Positions 8,777 through 17,073 of a stretch of 64,000 nucleotides of DNA are shown piece by piece. The DNA comes from Flavobacteriia bacterium. GTDB taxonomy: Bacteria; Bacteroidota; Bacteroidia; Flavobacteriales_D; Crocinitomicaceae. The stretch's first letter is position 1, and each line of letters opens with the position of its first letter. The position numbers were made by a program, and so were the translations under genes. Where the stretch lies: positions 1 to 64,000 of the forward strand of contig CANFHU010000006.1 of assembly GCA_947446925.1 (NCBI GenBank), given 5' to 3'. The notes under the pieces were generated by a model. It was not told where the DNA came from. It made no database searches and was given only the letters and a program-made list of their open reading frames with translations.

Positions 8777-10123
8777 TTAATTTTCTGAAGTGTCTGTAGT
8801 CGAAGAATCTTGGATGATTACACGAATGGTTTTAATACGTTTCTTATCTGCTTTTTCAACGATAAGTTTGAAACTTTCAAATTCAATATGTTCTTTGTTT
8901 CGAAGAATTCTACCTGCTTGTTCCACCATGAATCCACCTAGTGTGTCCGATTCTCCTTTATTAGCTTCAAAATCTTTACCGTCTATTTCTAATACTTTAT
9001 AAAAATCAACTAAAGCAGTTCTACCTTCAAATTGATAGTTGTTGTCCGATATTTTCGTGAAATTTATTTCTTTTTCATCGTATTCATCGGTGATATCTCC
9101 TACAATTTCTTCTAACACATCTTCTAAAGTTGCTAATCCACTTGCGCCTCCGTATTCATCTACAACAATACTCATGTGCATTTTTTTACTTTGGAATTCT
9201 TTTAATAAATCATCTAATTTTTTGTTTTCAGGTACGAAAAATGGTTTGTGAATCAGTGTTAACCAGTCAAATGTTTCACTTTCTTCGAGATGAGGAAGTA
9301 AATCTTTGATATATAAAATCCCTATAATATTGTCGAAGGTTGTTGCGTAAACAGGAATACGAGAATAACCAGCATGTAGAATGATTTGAAGTACTTCTGT
9401 GTAGTTGGAAGTGTTTTCAATCGCGACAATTTCCATACGTGGTCGCATGATTTGCTTCACGTCGGTATTTCCAAATTTGATAATGCCTTCTAATAATTTG
9501 TGCTCTTCTTCAGAGGTAGTTTCTTCTTTGGTAAGTGCTAGAATTTGTTCTAACTCGTCGGTAGAGATTTTTACACCTCTTTTTTTTGCATATTTATGTA
9601 TTAAACTAGTACCATTTACTAAAAATCGCTTAAGCCATGAAAATGGAGGTAATGTGCTAATCAGATGTAAAACGGGAGCCATAAATTTGGCAATGGTCAA
9701 TCCATTTTTGGTAGCATATACTTTTGGGATGACTTCACCTACCAATAAAATAATTGTAGTAATAAGAAAAACATCAATCAGAAAACGAAATAATTCATTG
9801 GTAGCAGAATTTCCAAAAACGGCATCTAATAAAAAACTAGAAATAATTACCACACCAACATTTACAAAGTTGTTTGCGATGAGGATTGTAGCTAATAAGT
9901 CTTGTGGGGTTTTTAAAAGTTTTCTTGCTGTTTCAGCTTGTTTTCCTTCTTCGTTTTTTAATACTTCTTTTTCTAAGGGACCCATTGAAAAATAGGCTAC
10001 TTCAGAAGCGGAAATTAATGCGGAACAAACTAATAAAATCAAAATCGTTAGAACACTAAAAATAACGGTACCACTTATGGAAGTGTTGGATGTGTTGGCA
10101 ATTATTAAGGAGATGGTTTGCAT
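8777..10123 (-). CDS. gldE: Gliding motility-associated protein GldE (CNNM/CBS/CorC-type)
   Basis: A 448-residue inner-membrane protein of the hemolysin C/CorC/CNNM type. Its order is an N-terminal DUF21 (CNNM) membrane domain with about four hydrophobic segments (roughly residues 15-190; ISASEVAYFSM, LVGEVIPKVYATKNG), a CBS pair (about 220-345; MRPRMEIVAIE, DEYGGASGLATLEDVLEEIVGDI) and a C-terminal CorC/HlyC domain (about 355-435; ESDTLGGFMVEQAGRI). Relatives move or regulate divalent cations. GldE is needed for full gliding and is encoded next to gldD, as here. Its stop lies 4 bases before gldD and its start 2 bases after ssb, so the genes form one operon. Confidence 0.93.
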   Translation of the reverse strand: MQTISLIIANTSNTSISGTVIFSVLTILILLVCSALISASEVAYFSMGPLEKEVLKNEEGKQAETARKLLKTPQDLLATILIANNFVNVGVVIISSFLLDAVFGNSATNELFRFLIDVFLITTIILLVGEVIPKVYATKNGLTIAKFMAPVLHLISTLPPFSWLKRFLVNGTSLIHKYAKKRGVKISTDELEQILALTKEETTSEEEHKLLEGIIKFGNTDVKQIMRPRMEIVAIENTSNYTEVLQIILHAGYSRIPVYATTFDNIIGILYIKDLLPHLEESETFDWLTLIHKPFFVPENKKLDDLLKEFQSKKMHMSIVVDEYGGASGLATLEDVLEEIVGDITDEYDEKEINFTKISDNNYQFEGRTALVDFYKVLEIDGKDFEANKGESDTLGGFMVEQAGRILRNKEHIEFESFKLIVEKADKKRIKTIRVIIQDSSTTDTSEN

Positions 10124-10125
10124 AA

Positions 10126-10569
10126 TTAAAATGGTAATTCGTCTAGGTCGCTTAATTCAAACCCAGGAAGTGGGGCAGGGGTAATTGGTATGCCTTCTTG
10201 TGGATAGTGATTTTCAACTTTTGGATTGGTATTATTTGCGTTTATTGGGATATAGGTATCTAAAAATAATTCATACCCCTTGTGGGTTACCCCTTCTTTA
10301 GATTGCCAAGTGCGCATTTTTAACTTGGCTTCTAAATAGATTTGTTGCCCTTTTTTTAGTTGTTTATAAATTTCTTTTGCTTGTTCCCCCCAAGAGGTGA
10401 CAGAATGCCAGTCGGTTACCGTTTTTTTTTCTCCTGAAACTTTGTCCGTGAAATAATCATAGGTCGCAACAGAAAAACGACAAATCGCTCCGCCATTTTC
10501 TAGATGTCGGAATTCGATTTTATCACCAATACTTCCTAGTAATATTACTTTATTGACAGAGGGTTGCAT
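10126..10569 (-). CDS. ssb: Single-stranded DNA-binding protein
   Basis: SSB coats single-stranded DNA during replication and repair. The 147 residues comprise an OB-fold (VNKVILLGSIGDKIEF, GAICRFSVATYDY, WHSVTSWGEQAKEIYKQLKKGQQIYLEAKL, about 1-105), a short linker rich in Pro/Asn, and the acidic tip LSDLDELPF that recruits partner proteins. It is sandwiched between mutY and gldE, with 2 bases to gldE, the usual flavobacterial order. Confidence 0.96.
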   Translation of the reverse strand: MQPSVNKVILLGSIGDKIEFRHLENGGAICRFSVATYDYFTDKVSGEKKTVTDWHSVTSWGEQAKEIYKQLKKGQQIYLEAKLKMRTWQSKEGVTHKGYELFLDTYIPINANNTNPKVENHYPQEGIPITPAPLPGFELSDLDELPF

Positions 10570-10618
10570 AGGTGCAAAGATAGGAAAATTAGCTTTATGA
10601 AAAAAGGATAATAAACGC

Positions 10619-11653
10619 TTAATTTTCTTCTAAATAACGATCTATGACTCTTGGTATTGGATAAGAAGTTAGTGCTTCTTTTGGAATGATGAAATATGCT
10701 TTATCAGAACGTATTTTTTCTGGTATTGTATTTGTTTTCCAGAATGTTGTGTATAAATGTTGGTGAGAAAGTATATGTTTAATATTGGATTTCACATCGC
10801 TTATTTTAATGTTGTAGGTACGCTCAATCTCTGCTTGTACCAAAGATAATTCTTCCAATGAAGTTTTTTCGATTAAAGGGAATTGAAACATGTTTTGCCA
10901 AATGTCTTTTTCGGTTCTTTGCGTGATGATTATTTGGTCTTCGGTTTCTATATGTAAAAAATGTAGGTAACGATTGCGCACTTTTGTTTTGGATTTCTTT
11001 ACAGGGCGTTGAGAAATAGTTCCTTTTTTTTGTGCTAAACAGGTTTGTGCTAAAGGACAACTTGTACAATTTGGGTTTGTAGGTGTACATTGCAAAGCTC
11101 CAAATTCCATAATTGCCTGATTATGTTCTGCTGGGTGTTTCTTGTTTAAAAGTTCGTTGGCTAAATAGTTGAATTGTTTGATGCCTTCGCTGCTATCAAT
11201 AGGGGTGTCTAAGTCGTATAAGCGAGACAATACTCTGTATACATTTCCATCAACCACAGCGTGAGGAAGGTCGAATGCAAAGGAAGAAATTGCAGCAGCA
11301 GTATAAGAACCAACTCCTTTTAGTTTAAGTATATTGTCGTAGGTGTTAGGGAATGTTCCATTATAAGTGTTTAAGATTGTTTTTGCGGTAGTGTGTAAGT
11401 TTCTAGCCCGACTATAATATCCAAGTCCTTGCCAGTCAGTTAATACCTGTTGTTCTTCTGCGTTTGCGAGATCCTGAATTGTAGGGTAATTATTACAGAA
11501 TTTTACGTAATAATTTAATCCTTGATCAACCTTGGTTTGTTGTAAAATTATCTCAGATAACCAAATCTTATAGGGGTCTTTAGTTAGTCTCCATGGTAAA
11601 TTTCGTTTATTTTGTCTATACCAATTGATAATTAATAGGTTAAAATCGTTCAT
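10619..11653 (-). CDS. mutY: A/G-specific adenine DNA glycosylase MutY
   Basis: MutY removes adenine mispaired with 8-oxoguanine. Starting at the ATG at 11653 (344 residues; an upstream in-frame start at 11722 would add 23 poorly conserved residues and overlap the HU promoter), it shows the catalytic Glu34 in WLSEIILQQTKV, the helix-hairpin-helix LKGVGSYTAAAI, the catalytic Asp135 in VVDGNVYRV, and the [4Fe-4S] ligands Cys189-x6-Cys196-x2-Cys199-x5-Cys205. The C-terminal ~120 residues are the NUDIX-like 8-oxoG recognition domain. It is divergent from the HU gene and heads the mutY-ssb-gldE-gldD operon. Confidence 0.95.
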   Translation of the reverse strand: MNDFNLLIINWYRQNKRNLPWRLTKDPYKIWLSEIILQQTKVDQGLNYYVKFCNNYPTIQDLANAEEQQVLTDWQGLGYYSRARNLHTTAKTILNTYNGTFPNTYDNILKLKGVGSYTAAAISSFAFDLPHAVVDGNVYRVLSRLYDLDTPIDSSEGIKQFNYLANELLNKKHPAEHNQAIMEFGALQCTPTNPNCTSCPLAQTCLAQKKGTISQRPVKKSKTKVRNRYLHFLHIETEDQIIITQRTEKDIWQNMFQFPLIEKTSLEELSLVQAEIERTYNIKISDVKSNIKHILSHQHLYTTFWKTNTIPEKIRSDKAYFIIPKEALTSYPIPRVIDRYLEEN

Positions 11654-11710
11654 TCGTAGATTTTTTGTAAAATATTTTTTAATTTGTAAAGATATATTAT
11701 TTACTTGACT

Positions 11711-11718
11711 TAAATTTG
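11711..11718 (+). promoter_or_regulatory. Possible -7 box for the HU gene
   Basis: TAAATTTG matches TAnnTTTG and lies 27 bases before the HU start codon. The best upstream TTTG (11683-11686) is 24 bases away, longer than ideal, so only the -7 element is claimed. Confidence 0.4.
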
Positions 11719-11745
11719 CCACTGAAAATCAAAACATTATATATT

Positions 11746-12039
11746 ATGACAAAGGCTGATATTATCGCAAAAATCTCTGATGAAACTGGATTAGAGAGAT
11801 TAGAAGTACAAAAAACTGTTGAAGCATTCATGACAACGTTGAAGGATTCAATGGCTACAGGTGAAAATGTTTACTTACGTGGTTTCGGAAGTTTTGTTGT
11901 AAAACAAAGAGCAGAGAAAACAGGTCGTAACATTTCAAAAAACGAAACTATTATTATTCCTGCACACAATATTCCTTCTTTCAAACCTGCGAAAGTTTTC
12001 GTAGAAGAGGTGAAAAACAAAGTGAAAGTGAAAAAATAA
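11746..12039 (+). CDS. HU/IHF-family DNA-binding protein
   Basis: A 97-residue nucleoid protein that binds and bends DNA. The canonical HU layout is present: N-terminal helices (MTKADIIAKISDETGLERLEVQKTVE region), then the beta-arm segment (VYLRGFGSFVVKQRAEKTGRN) and the C-terminal HNIPSFKPAKVF, followed by a short basic tail. The ATG at 11746 is the family-consistent start; an upstream in-frame start at 11716 adds ten unrelated residues. The gene is divergent from mutY and precedes the 30-residue basic gene and rng. Confidence 0.95.
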   Translation: MTKADIIAKISDETGLERLEVQKTVEAFMTTLKDSMATGENVYLRGFGSFVVKQRAEKTGRNISKNETIIIPAHNIPSFKPAKVFVEEVKNKVKVKK

Positions 12040-12056
12040 TTTTTTCTTTTAGCATC

Positions 12057-12089
12057 TTGTATGCTATTAAAAGTAAAATTGTATCTTTG
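12057..12089 (+). promoter_or_regulatory. Promoter for the 30-residue basic protein gene
   Basis: TTG at 12057-12059 and TATCTTTG at 12082-12089 are separated by 22 bases. The -7 box is a perfect TAnnTTTG followed by CA, the commonest Bacteroidetes form. Transcription should start near 12096, about 75 bases before the start codon at 12171. Confidence 0.65.
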
Positions 12090-12120
12090 CACTCCTATTT
12101 AACGATAGGAGTGTATTTTT
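12090..12120 (+). terminator. Intrinsic terminator after HU, overlapping the next start site
   Basis: CACTCCTAT (12090-12098) pairs perfectly with ATAGGAGTG (12105-12113) around a 6-base loop, followed by TATTTTTTT. It lies 50 bases after the HU stop and directly abuts the -7 box ending at 12089. Because the predicted start (about 12096) lies inside the 5' arm, transcripts from that promoter would lack most of that arm, so only read-through from HU should be terminated. Confidence 0.7.
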
Positions 12121-12170
12121 TTAATACAACACCAACGAAAAAGATTGTTTAATATTTAATATATATTGTT

Positions 12171-12263
12171 ATGCCAAGCGGAAAAAAAAGAAAAAGACAT
12201 AAAATGGCTACGCACAAGCGTAAAAAAAGACTTAGAAAAAATCGTCACAAAAAGAAAAAATAA
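12171..12263 (+). CDS. 30-residue highly basic protein, bS22/mS38 (AURKAIP1/COX24)-like
   Basis: Translation from the ATG at 12171 gives 30 residues beginning MPSGKKRKRHKMATHKRKKR and ending in a run of lysines; about two-thirds are Lys, Arg or His. Short Lys/Arg-rich proteins of this form are annotated in Bacteroidetes as AURKAIP1/COX24-domain proteins, related to mitochondrial mS38 and mycobacterial bS22, small-subunit ribosomal proteins. Its own strong promoter upstream and a terminator downstream, and its position between HU and rng, support a real and well-expressed gene. A ribosomal role is inferred from the family, not shown here. Confidence 0.8.
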   Translation: MPSGKKRKRHKMATHKRKKRLRKNRHKKKK

Positions 12264-12286
12264 TTTTCTTTTGAAATTCGTTGGAT

Positions 12287-12325
12287 AACTTAGTAGGTTC
12301 GCTTGCTAAGTTATTCTATTTTTAA
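12287..12325 (+). terminator. Intrinsic terminator after the 30-residue gene
   Basis: AACTTAG (12287-12293) pairs with CTAAGTT (12306-12312), extended inward by wobble pairs, and is followed by ATTCTATTTTT. It lies 24 bases after the stop codon and just before rng, implying that rng has its own start or depends on read-through. Confidence 0.6.
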
Positions 12326-12344
12326 ATCTTTAATATAAGCTTTC

Positions 12345-13892
12345 GTGAGTTTAGAATTAGTAGTCGATTCTCGGTCAACCGGGATATGGCTTGCGTTGTT
12401 GCGTGATGGAAAGCTTATTGAATTGCATGAAGAACAAGGAAACACTGAATTTGCAGTAGGCGACGTTTACTTAGGTAAAGTCCGCAAGACTGTTCCAAGT
12501 TTGAATGCAGCTTTTGTGGACGTAGGTTACGAAAAAGATGCTTTTTTACACTATCTCGACCTCGGGCCACAATTCAATTCGCTGAATAAGTTCACCAAAG
12601 ACACGTTACACGGCAAGCAAAATGTAGCCGACCTACAATACTTTAAATTAGAATCTGACATTCCCAAAGAAGGTCAAATGGAAGAAGTTCTTTCTTCCTC
12701 TCAATCTATTTTAGTTCAAGTTGCTAAAGAACCTATTTCCTCTAAAGGACCCCGTTTAAGTGCTGAAATTACACTAGCAGGTAGATACATAGTACTTGTT
12801 CCTTTCTCTGAAAAAATTTCTATCTCTCAAAAAATTAGAGATGCTAAGGAAAGAGACCGTCTTAAAAAATTATTAACCGAAATCAAACCAAAAAACTTTG
12901 GGGTGATTATTCGTACGGTAGCGGAAGATAAAAAAGTAGAGCAGATACACCAAGATCTTAATAATCTTTTAGAGAAATGGAAAACGATGTTTACCGCTCT
13001 AAAAACTGCTACACCACCAAAGAAAGTATTAGGAGAAATTGATAAAACAGCATCTATCCTAAGAGACTTGTTAAATGGTGATTTCTCAAATATCCACGTT
13101 AATAACGAGGTGCTTTCGGAAGAGATTCGTGGCTATGTTGCAGGTATTGCTCCTGGAAGAGAAAAAATCGTTAAACATTATGACGGTAAAATAGATATTT
13201 TTGAACGTTTTGGAATTTCAAAACAAATCAAAACCCTTTTTGGTAAGAAAGTTCCCCTTCCAAGTGGTGGTTACTTAATCATCGAACATACGGAAGCAAT
13301 GCATGTAATTGATGTCAATAGTGGAAACCGTAAAGGTTCTGAAGGACAAGAATTAAATGCTTTGGCTACGAATGTGGAGGCTGCTGAAGAAATTGCACGC
13401 GTATTACAATTGCGTGACATGGGAGGGATAGTTGCTGTCGATTTTATTGACATGCACGAACGTGAGAACAACAAAATTCTTTTTGAAAAATTAAAAGAAT
13501 TTATGAAGAATGACCGTGCAAAACATAATCTTATTCCACCATCGAAATTCGGAGTAATCGAAATTACGAGACAAAGAGTTCGACCTGAAACAGAAATTAA
13601 AACAAATGAAACTTGTCCTACCTGTAATGGAACAGGAGAAGTACAAGCAAGTATTCTACTTGCAGAAGAAATTGAAAACAACTTAAATTACTTGGTTGTC
13701 GATAAAAAAGAAACAAAAGTAACTTTAATTGTTCACCCTTATTTAGAAGCTTATTTCAAATGTGGAATCATTTCCAAACAGGTAAAATGGTTCTTCAAAT
13801 ATAAAAAATGGATAAGTATTCGTGGAGTAGTCGCTAATCATTTGATGCAATACTCTTTTGTAGATTCAAATAACGATACGCTAGCACTCTGA
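12345..13892 (+). CDS. rng: Ribonuclease E/G family endoribonuclease
   Basis: A 515-residue endoribonuclease for rRNA and mRNA processing (RNase G type; it lacks the long C-terminal scaffold of RNase E). It shows an S1-like domain near the N terminus (VGDVYLGKVRKTVPSLNAAF, about residues 38-57), the 5'-sensor/RNase H-like region, the catalytic Mg-binding aspartates Asp323 (VIDVNSG) and Asp366 (VAVDFIDM), and the Zn-link CPTC at 424-427. The start codon is GTG at 12345, chosen because the alignment begins at this point. A recX gene follows 4 bases after the stop, joined by a hairpin across the junction. Confidence 0.94.
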   Translation: MSLELVVDSRSTGIWLALLRDGKLIELHEEQGNTEFAVGDVYLGKVRKTVPSLNAAFVDVGYEKDAFLHYLDLGPQFNSLNKFTKDTLHGKQNVADLQYFKLESDIPKEGQMEEVLSSSQSILVQVAKEPISSKGPRLSAEITLAGRYIVLVPFSEKISISQKIRDAKERDRLKKLLTEIKPKNFGVIIRTVAEDKKVEQIHQDLNNLLEKWKTMFTALKTATPPKKVLGEIDKTASILRDLLNGDFSNIHVNNEVLSEEIRGYVAGIAPGREKIVKHYDGKIDIFERFGISKQIKTLFGKKVPLPSGGYLIIEHTEAMHVIDVNSGNRKGSEGQELNALATNVEAAEEIARVLQLRDMGGIVAVDFIDMHERENNKILFEKLKEFMKNDRAKHNLIPPSKFGVIEITRQRVRPETEIKTNETCPTCNGTGEVQASILLAEEIENNLNYLVVDKKETKVTLIVHPYLEAYFKCGIISKQVKWFFKYKKWISIRGVVANHLMQYSFVDSNNDTLAL

Positions 13893-13908
13893 TACCATGT
13901 CAGAGTGC
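13884..13908 (+). promoter_or_regulatory. 9-bp hairpin with the recX start codon in its loop
   Basis: GCACTCTGA (13884-13892) is the exact reverse complement of TCAGAGTGC (13900-13908); the 7-base loop TACCATG contains the recX ATG (13897-13899). The rng stop TGA (13890-13892) forms the top of the 5' arm. In mRNA a ribosome finishing rng would open the stem, so the structure is well placed to couple recX translation to rng. The base pairing is seen directly; the regulatory role is inferred. Confidence 0.65.
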
Positions 13909-14373
13909 AAGTACTCGTTTTCCGAGGCAATTCTTAAAATGGAATCTTGGTGCGCTTACCAAGATCGTTGTACGTTTGAAGTACAACAAAAACTAACTTC
14001 TTGGTTCATTCCAATAGATCAACAAACGGAAATTATTAGTCAATTACAAAGTAATCGTTTTTTGGATGATAAACGTTTTGTAGCTTCTTTTATATCCGGT
14101 AAATTCAAAATAAAAAGATGGGGTAAAATAAAAATCAAACACCATCTAATTCAAAAACGTATCGATAAAATAGCGATTCAAGAAGGTTTAAAAGCAATTG
14201 ATTTGGATGCTTATCTGGATACAATGAAGCAACTTGCTCAAAAAAAGTTTTTAGAAAAGAAAACAAAAGATGACTTTTGGGCAATAAGAAGACGTGTAAG
14301 TACATATCTTACGTCTAAAGGATATGAATCAGATCTGATTCACGAAGTTGTTTCTGAAGTCGTAATACAATAA
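13897..14373 (+). CDS. recX: RecX family regulatory protein
   Basis: RecX binds RecA filaments and restrains recombination. The 158 residues are built of three-helix repeats typical of the family: LKMESWCAYQDRCTFEVQQKL, then LQSNRFLDDKRFVASFISGKFKIKRWGKIKI (the conserved LDD.RFA..F...K...WG.. region), then a C-terminal repeat ending LTSKGYESDLIHEVV. It lies 4 bases after rng, with its start codon in a hairpin loop. RecA is not in the window. Confidence 0.88.
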   Translation: MSECKYSFSEAILKMESWCAYQDRCTFEVQQKLTSWFIPIDQQTEIISQLQSNRFLDDKRFVASFISGKFKIKRWGKIKIKHHLIQKRIDKIAIQEGLKAIDLDAYLDTMKQLAQKKFLEKKTKDDFWAIRRRVSTYLTSKGYESDLIHEVVSEVVIQ

Positions 14374-14403
14374 AAAGGGAGTGTTAATTAATGCCTTTTT
14401 ATT
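14369..14403. terminator. Bidirectional terminator between recX and the T9SS gene
   Basis: AATAAAAAGG (14369-14378) pairs with CCTTTTTATT (14394-14403). The stem overlaps both convergent stop codons and gives A/T runs on both sides, as expected for a shared terminator. Confidence 0.6.
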
Positions 14404-15865
14404 CTTTTACAAATTTTTGAATTGTGTTACCGATTTTGATAAAATAGATTCCTTTAGGATACGATTCAATGTTGATTATCATTTCTGTAACACCTAATTT
14501 TTCTAACAAAGTGACTCCATGTAAATTGCAGATTTTAACCAGTGTTTCTGCAGATGTTTCTATTTTAACATGTAATTCATTGGTTGCTGGATTAGGAAAA
14601 ATATGGAACGGTAATAGTGGTTCCACTGTTTTTAAATGCACCAATGTACTTTCAATCGGTGATTCTGTAGTGTTTGGAAATTGATCGTATGGCCCAATTT
14701 TGATAAGACTTATATTTGATCCTCCTTTACCGCCATGAACATTATACCCCACGGAAATTGCACCAAAATCATTTGTCGCAATGATTTGATTACAATGATC
14801 ATTTCCATGATTTGATCCGTTTACACATTTAGAATACCAGGTTAAATCATTCTTAAATCGACAAATTAATAAATCCTCCCCGCCAGAGTAAGTTGGTATT
14901 ATCATATTATCTGTTGGTTGTAAAGCAATGTAATTATACTTGTAAAATCCATAAGTCACAATTTGAGAATAATAATTACTTCCGCTTTGTGGAATATAAT
15001 TTTCAATGTAATTATTACCCATCGAATCCACTAACATGCTATAATAAACCTTATTACTACTAGCCGTTTCCTGAGCAAATCCTACACCTCGGATGAACGA
15101 AGAGTCTACAGCTATGTCTTTAATACAATAGTTGCTATTAAGTTGTCCAAATGTCTTTAACCATTGAATTTCACCTTGTGCATTCATGGATAATAAAAAG
15201 GCTTTCTGTTTAGAGTATTCTGGATCAAAAAACTCTCCCCCTACAAGGATACGATTACTATCAATCAAATGGATACTATTCGCAATATCGACGCCGTTTC
15301 CACCAAATGTTTTTTGCCATTTAATTTCTCCATTTTTCGATATTCGTGCCATAAATAAATCTTCTATTTCTGTATCGTTTGAACTCGTTTGACCTACAAG
15401 AATGAAACTCGTATCTGGTAATTGAATAGCATCATGTAGAAGTTCATTGCTGGTTCCTCCAAACGTTTTTTCCCAAAGTAATTTACCTGTTGTATCTGTT
15501 TTGAAAAAATAAAAATCGAATAACCCGTTTCCAAATGAATTAGAGAATCCTGCAACATAGTTACCTTCTTGTGGTATATGGAAAATTCGCTTACCAATAT
15601 CACTTGCATTTCCTCCATAGGATTTAGACCAAATATACGTTCCGCCTGTATCTATATGTAATATAAACGCTTGACTAGGAGCGTCTGTAAAACTACTAGA
15701 ACTCCCCGTAACAAAATAACTACTATCTTTTGTTGATTGAGCTATTCCCTCACCATAATCATAGCCGTTACCAGTATATATTTTGTAAAAATTATTTTGT
15801 GCTACAATTTCGCTTGTAAAACAAAAAGAAAATACGAAGATTAATAGTTTAACTATATGTGCCAT
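14399..15865 (-). CDS. Secreted beta-propeller-like protein with a type A T9SS sorting tail
   Basis: A 488-residue exported protein. A signal peptide (about 1-22) is followed by repeated blades of the form GGNASDIGKRI, GGTSNELLHDAIQLPDTSFILVG and GGNGVDIANSIHLIDSNRILVGG, the SBBP-like pattern typical of Bacteroidetes secreted propellers. The C-terminal ~70 residues (HIFPNPATNELHVKI ... IESYPKGIYFIKI) are a Por/type A T9SS sorting domain, so the protein should cross the outer membrane and be anchored or released at the surface. Its start overlaps the preceding barrel gene by 13 bases, forming a three-gene operon. The ligand is unknown. Confidence 0.85.
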   Translation of the reverse strand: MAHIVKLLIFVFSFCFTSEIVAQNNFYKIYTGNGYDYGEGIAQSTKDSSYFVTGSSSSFTDAPSQAFILHIDTGGTYIWSKSYGGNASDIGKRIFHIPQEGNYVAGFSNSFGNGLFDFYFFKTDTTGKLLWEKTFGGTSNELLHDAIQLPDTSFILVGQTSSNDTEIEDLFMARISKNGEIKWQKTFGGNGVDIANSIHLIDSNRILVGGEFFDPEYSKQKAFLLSMNAQGEIQWLKTFGQLNSNYCIKDIAVDSSFIRGVGFAQETASSNKVYYSMLVDSMGNNYIENYIPQSGSNYYSQIVTYGFYKYNYIALQPTDNMIIPTYSGGEDLLICRFKNDLTWYSKCVNGSNHGNDHCNQIIATNDFGAISVGYNVHGGKGGSNISLIKIGPYDQFPNTTESPIESTLVHLKTVEPLLPFHIFPNPATNELHVKIETSAETLVKICNLHGVTLLEKLGVTEMIINIESYPKGIYFIKIGNTIQKFVKE

Positions 15866-17073
15866 TGTAGTTTACATTGAATTGAGCGACCTCTGCCTTT
15901 TGCTCTAAATGAATCGATTAAATTTTCTGTACCTAGATTAAGACCAAAATTCTTACCGATAATTTTTAAATATAAACCTGTCCTTAAGGAGTTTGTAATA
16001 CCATAATTTTCATGTATACCTAACCAAATTTTAGATGTACATTTAATTTGAACTCCTGCATAAATAAATGGTATAAAGGAAATACTAGGATACATACGCG
16101 CTCCAAAGATAGATTGATATCGTGTGGTAGTAACTTGTGCGTTTAGTTTGTCAAATTGTATAAACCCGAAAAGTGGACTGATACGCATGGCATGACTCGA
16201 ATAAATTTTTAAAGTTTGTAATGTAGTTGAAGCGGTGGATTTATTATCAAAAAAATCTCCCAATTGATTTAAACTAAATCCTTGAAATATATAATTTGTG
16301 TCTATATAATTATACTGAACATCCTTTGTTAAAATACCAATTCCAAAGTTTTTTGCAATAATATTTATATAGATTTTTCGGTCATTAAAAACATTAATCG
16401 GAATCTTTAAATCCAAATCAATTCCAAAACCTATATTCCGATGTTTTGAACTTGGAAAATAAGAAATATTTGTTCCTTTTAAATCAATTAAACTTAAATT
16501 ACTACTGTCATTTACATATATAGCTCCGTAATCAATACAACTATTTACATAATTCTCGAGTTGAAAAACATTAAAACTAAAGTTAGATTTTGTTTTTTTA
16601 TGGATAAAACCAATTCCAAATTTGAAGTGTGAAACAGATTGTACAGAACTTGTATTAAGTTGTATAGGTGTCCCAAGATAGGTATGATTCCCCTGAAAAA
16701 GAACGCCAAAAAAATCTCTTGTGTAATGGACTGAATTTATAGTGTTAGCAGAGGTTTTTAATAACATTCCCCAGTTTTTTTTGGGGAAAATAGTGAAATT
16801 TCGATACTCAATTTCTGTATTGGATTCTAAACCAATAGAGTTATGATTATCTTGTAAACTGACTTGTTTTGAAATTTCATCCGAAGAAAAAGTACCACCA
16901 AAAAGTAATTTGTTCGAAAAACCATTTTGTAGTGATGAACTATATAAATCAGTTTTTCCTTGTATGACTATTTCATGGCGTAGGAGAGAAGTATCAATAA
17001 ATGCTGGAAGGGAAGTTTGACTACGTATCGGTAGTTGAATTATAACTAAAAATAAAAAGATTAATCTTTGCAT
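15853..17073 (-). CDS. Predicted outer-membrane beta-barrel protein (DUF5723-like)
   Basis: A 406-residue exported protein with a signal peptide (about 1-18, ending PIRSQ). The body is rich in alternating aromatic/polar strands and Gly-Tyr/Phe turns (FKFGIGFIHKKTKSNFSFNVFQ, INIIAKNFGIGI, GLYLKIIGKNFGLNLG) and ends in IQCKLQWHI, a barrel-like closing strand. It resembles DUF5723-type Bacteroidetes proteins, but I cannot confirm the family. Its ATG overlaps the upstream lipoprotein stop by one base (TAATG), and its end overlaps the T9SS propeller gene by 13 bases, so the three products are made in step and may work as a surface complex. Confidence 0.6.
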   Translation of the reverse strand: MQRLIFLFLVIIQLPIRSQTSLPAFIDTSLLRHEIVIQGKTDLYSSSLQNGFSNKLLFGGTFSSDEISKQVSLQDNHNSIGLESNTEIEYRNFTIFPKKNWGMLLKTSANTINSVHYTRDFFGVLFQGNHTYLGTPIQLNTSSVQSVSHFKFGIGFIHKKTKSNFSFNVFQLENYVNSCIDYGAIYVNDSSNLSLIDLKGTNISYFPSSKHRNIGFGIDLDLKIPINVFNDRKIYINIIAKNFGIGILTKDVQYNYIDTNYIFQGFSLNQLGDFFDNKSTASTTLQTLKIYSSHAMRISPLFGFIQFDKLNAQVTTTRYQSIFGARMYPSISFIPFIYAGVQIKCTSKIWLGIHENYGITNSLRTGLYLKIIGKNFGLNLGTENLIDSFRAKGRGRSIQCKLQWHI

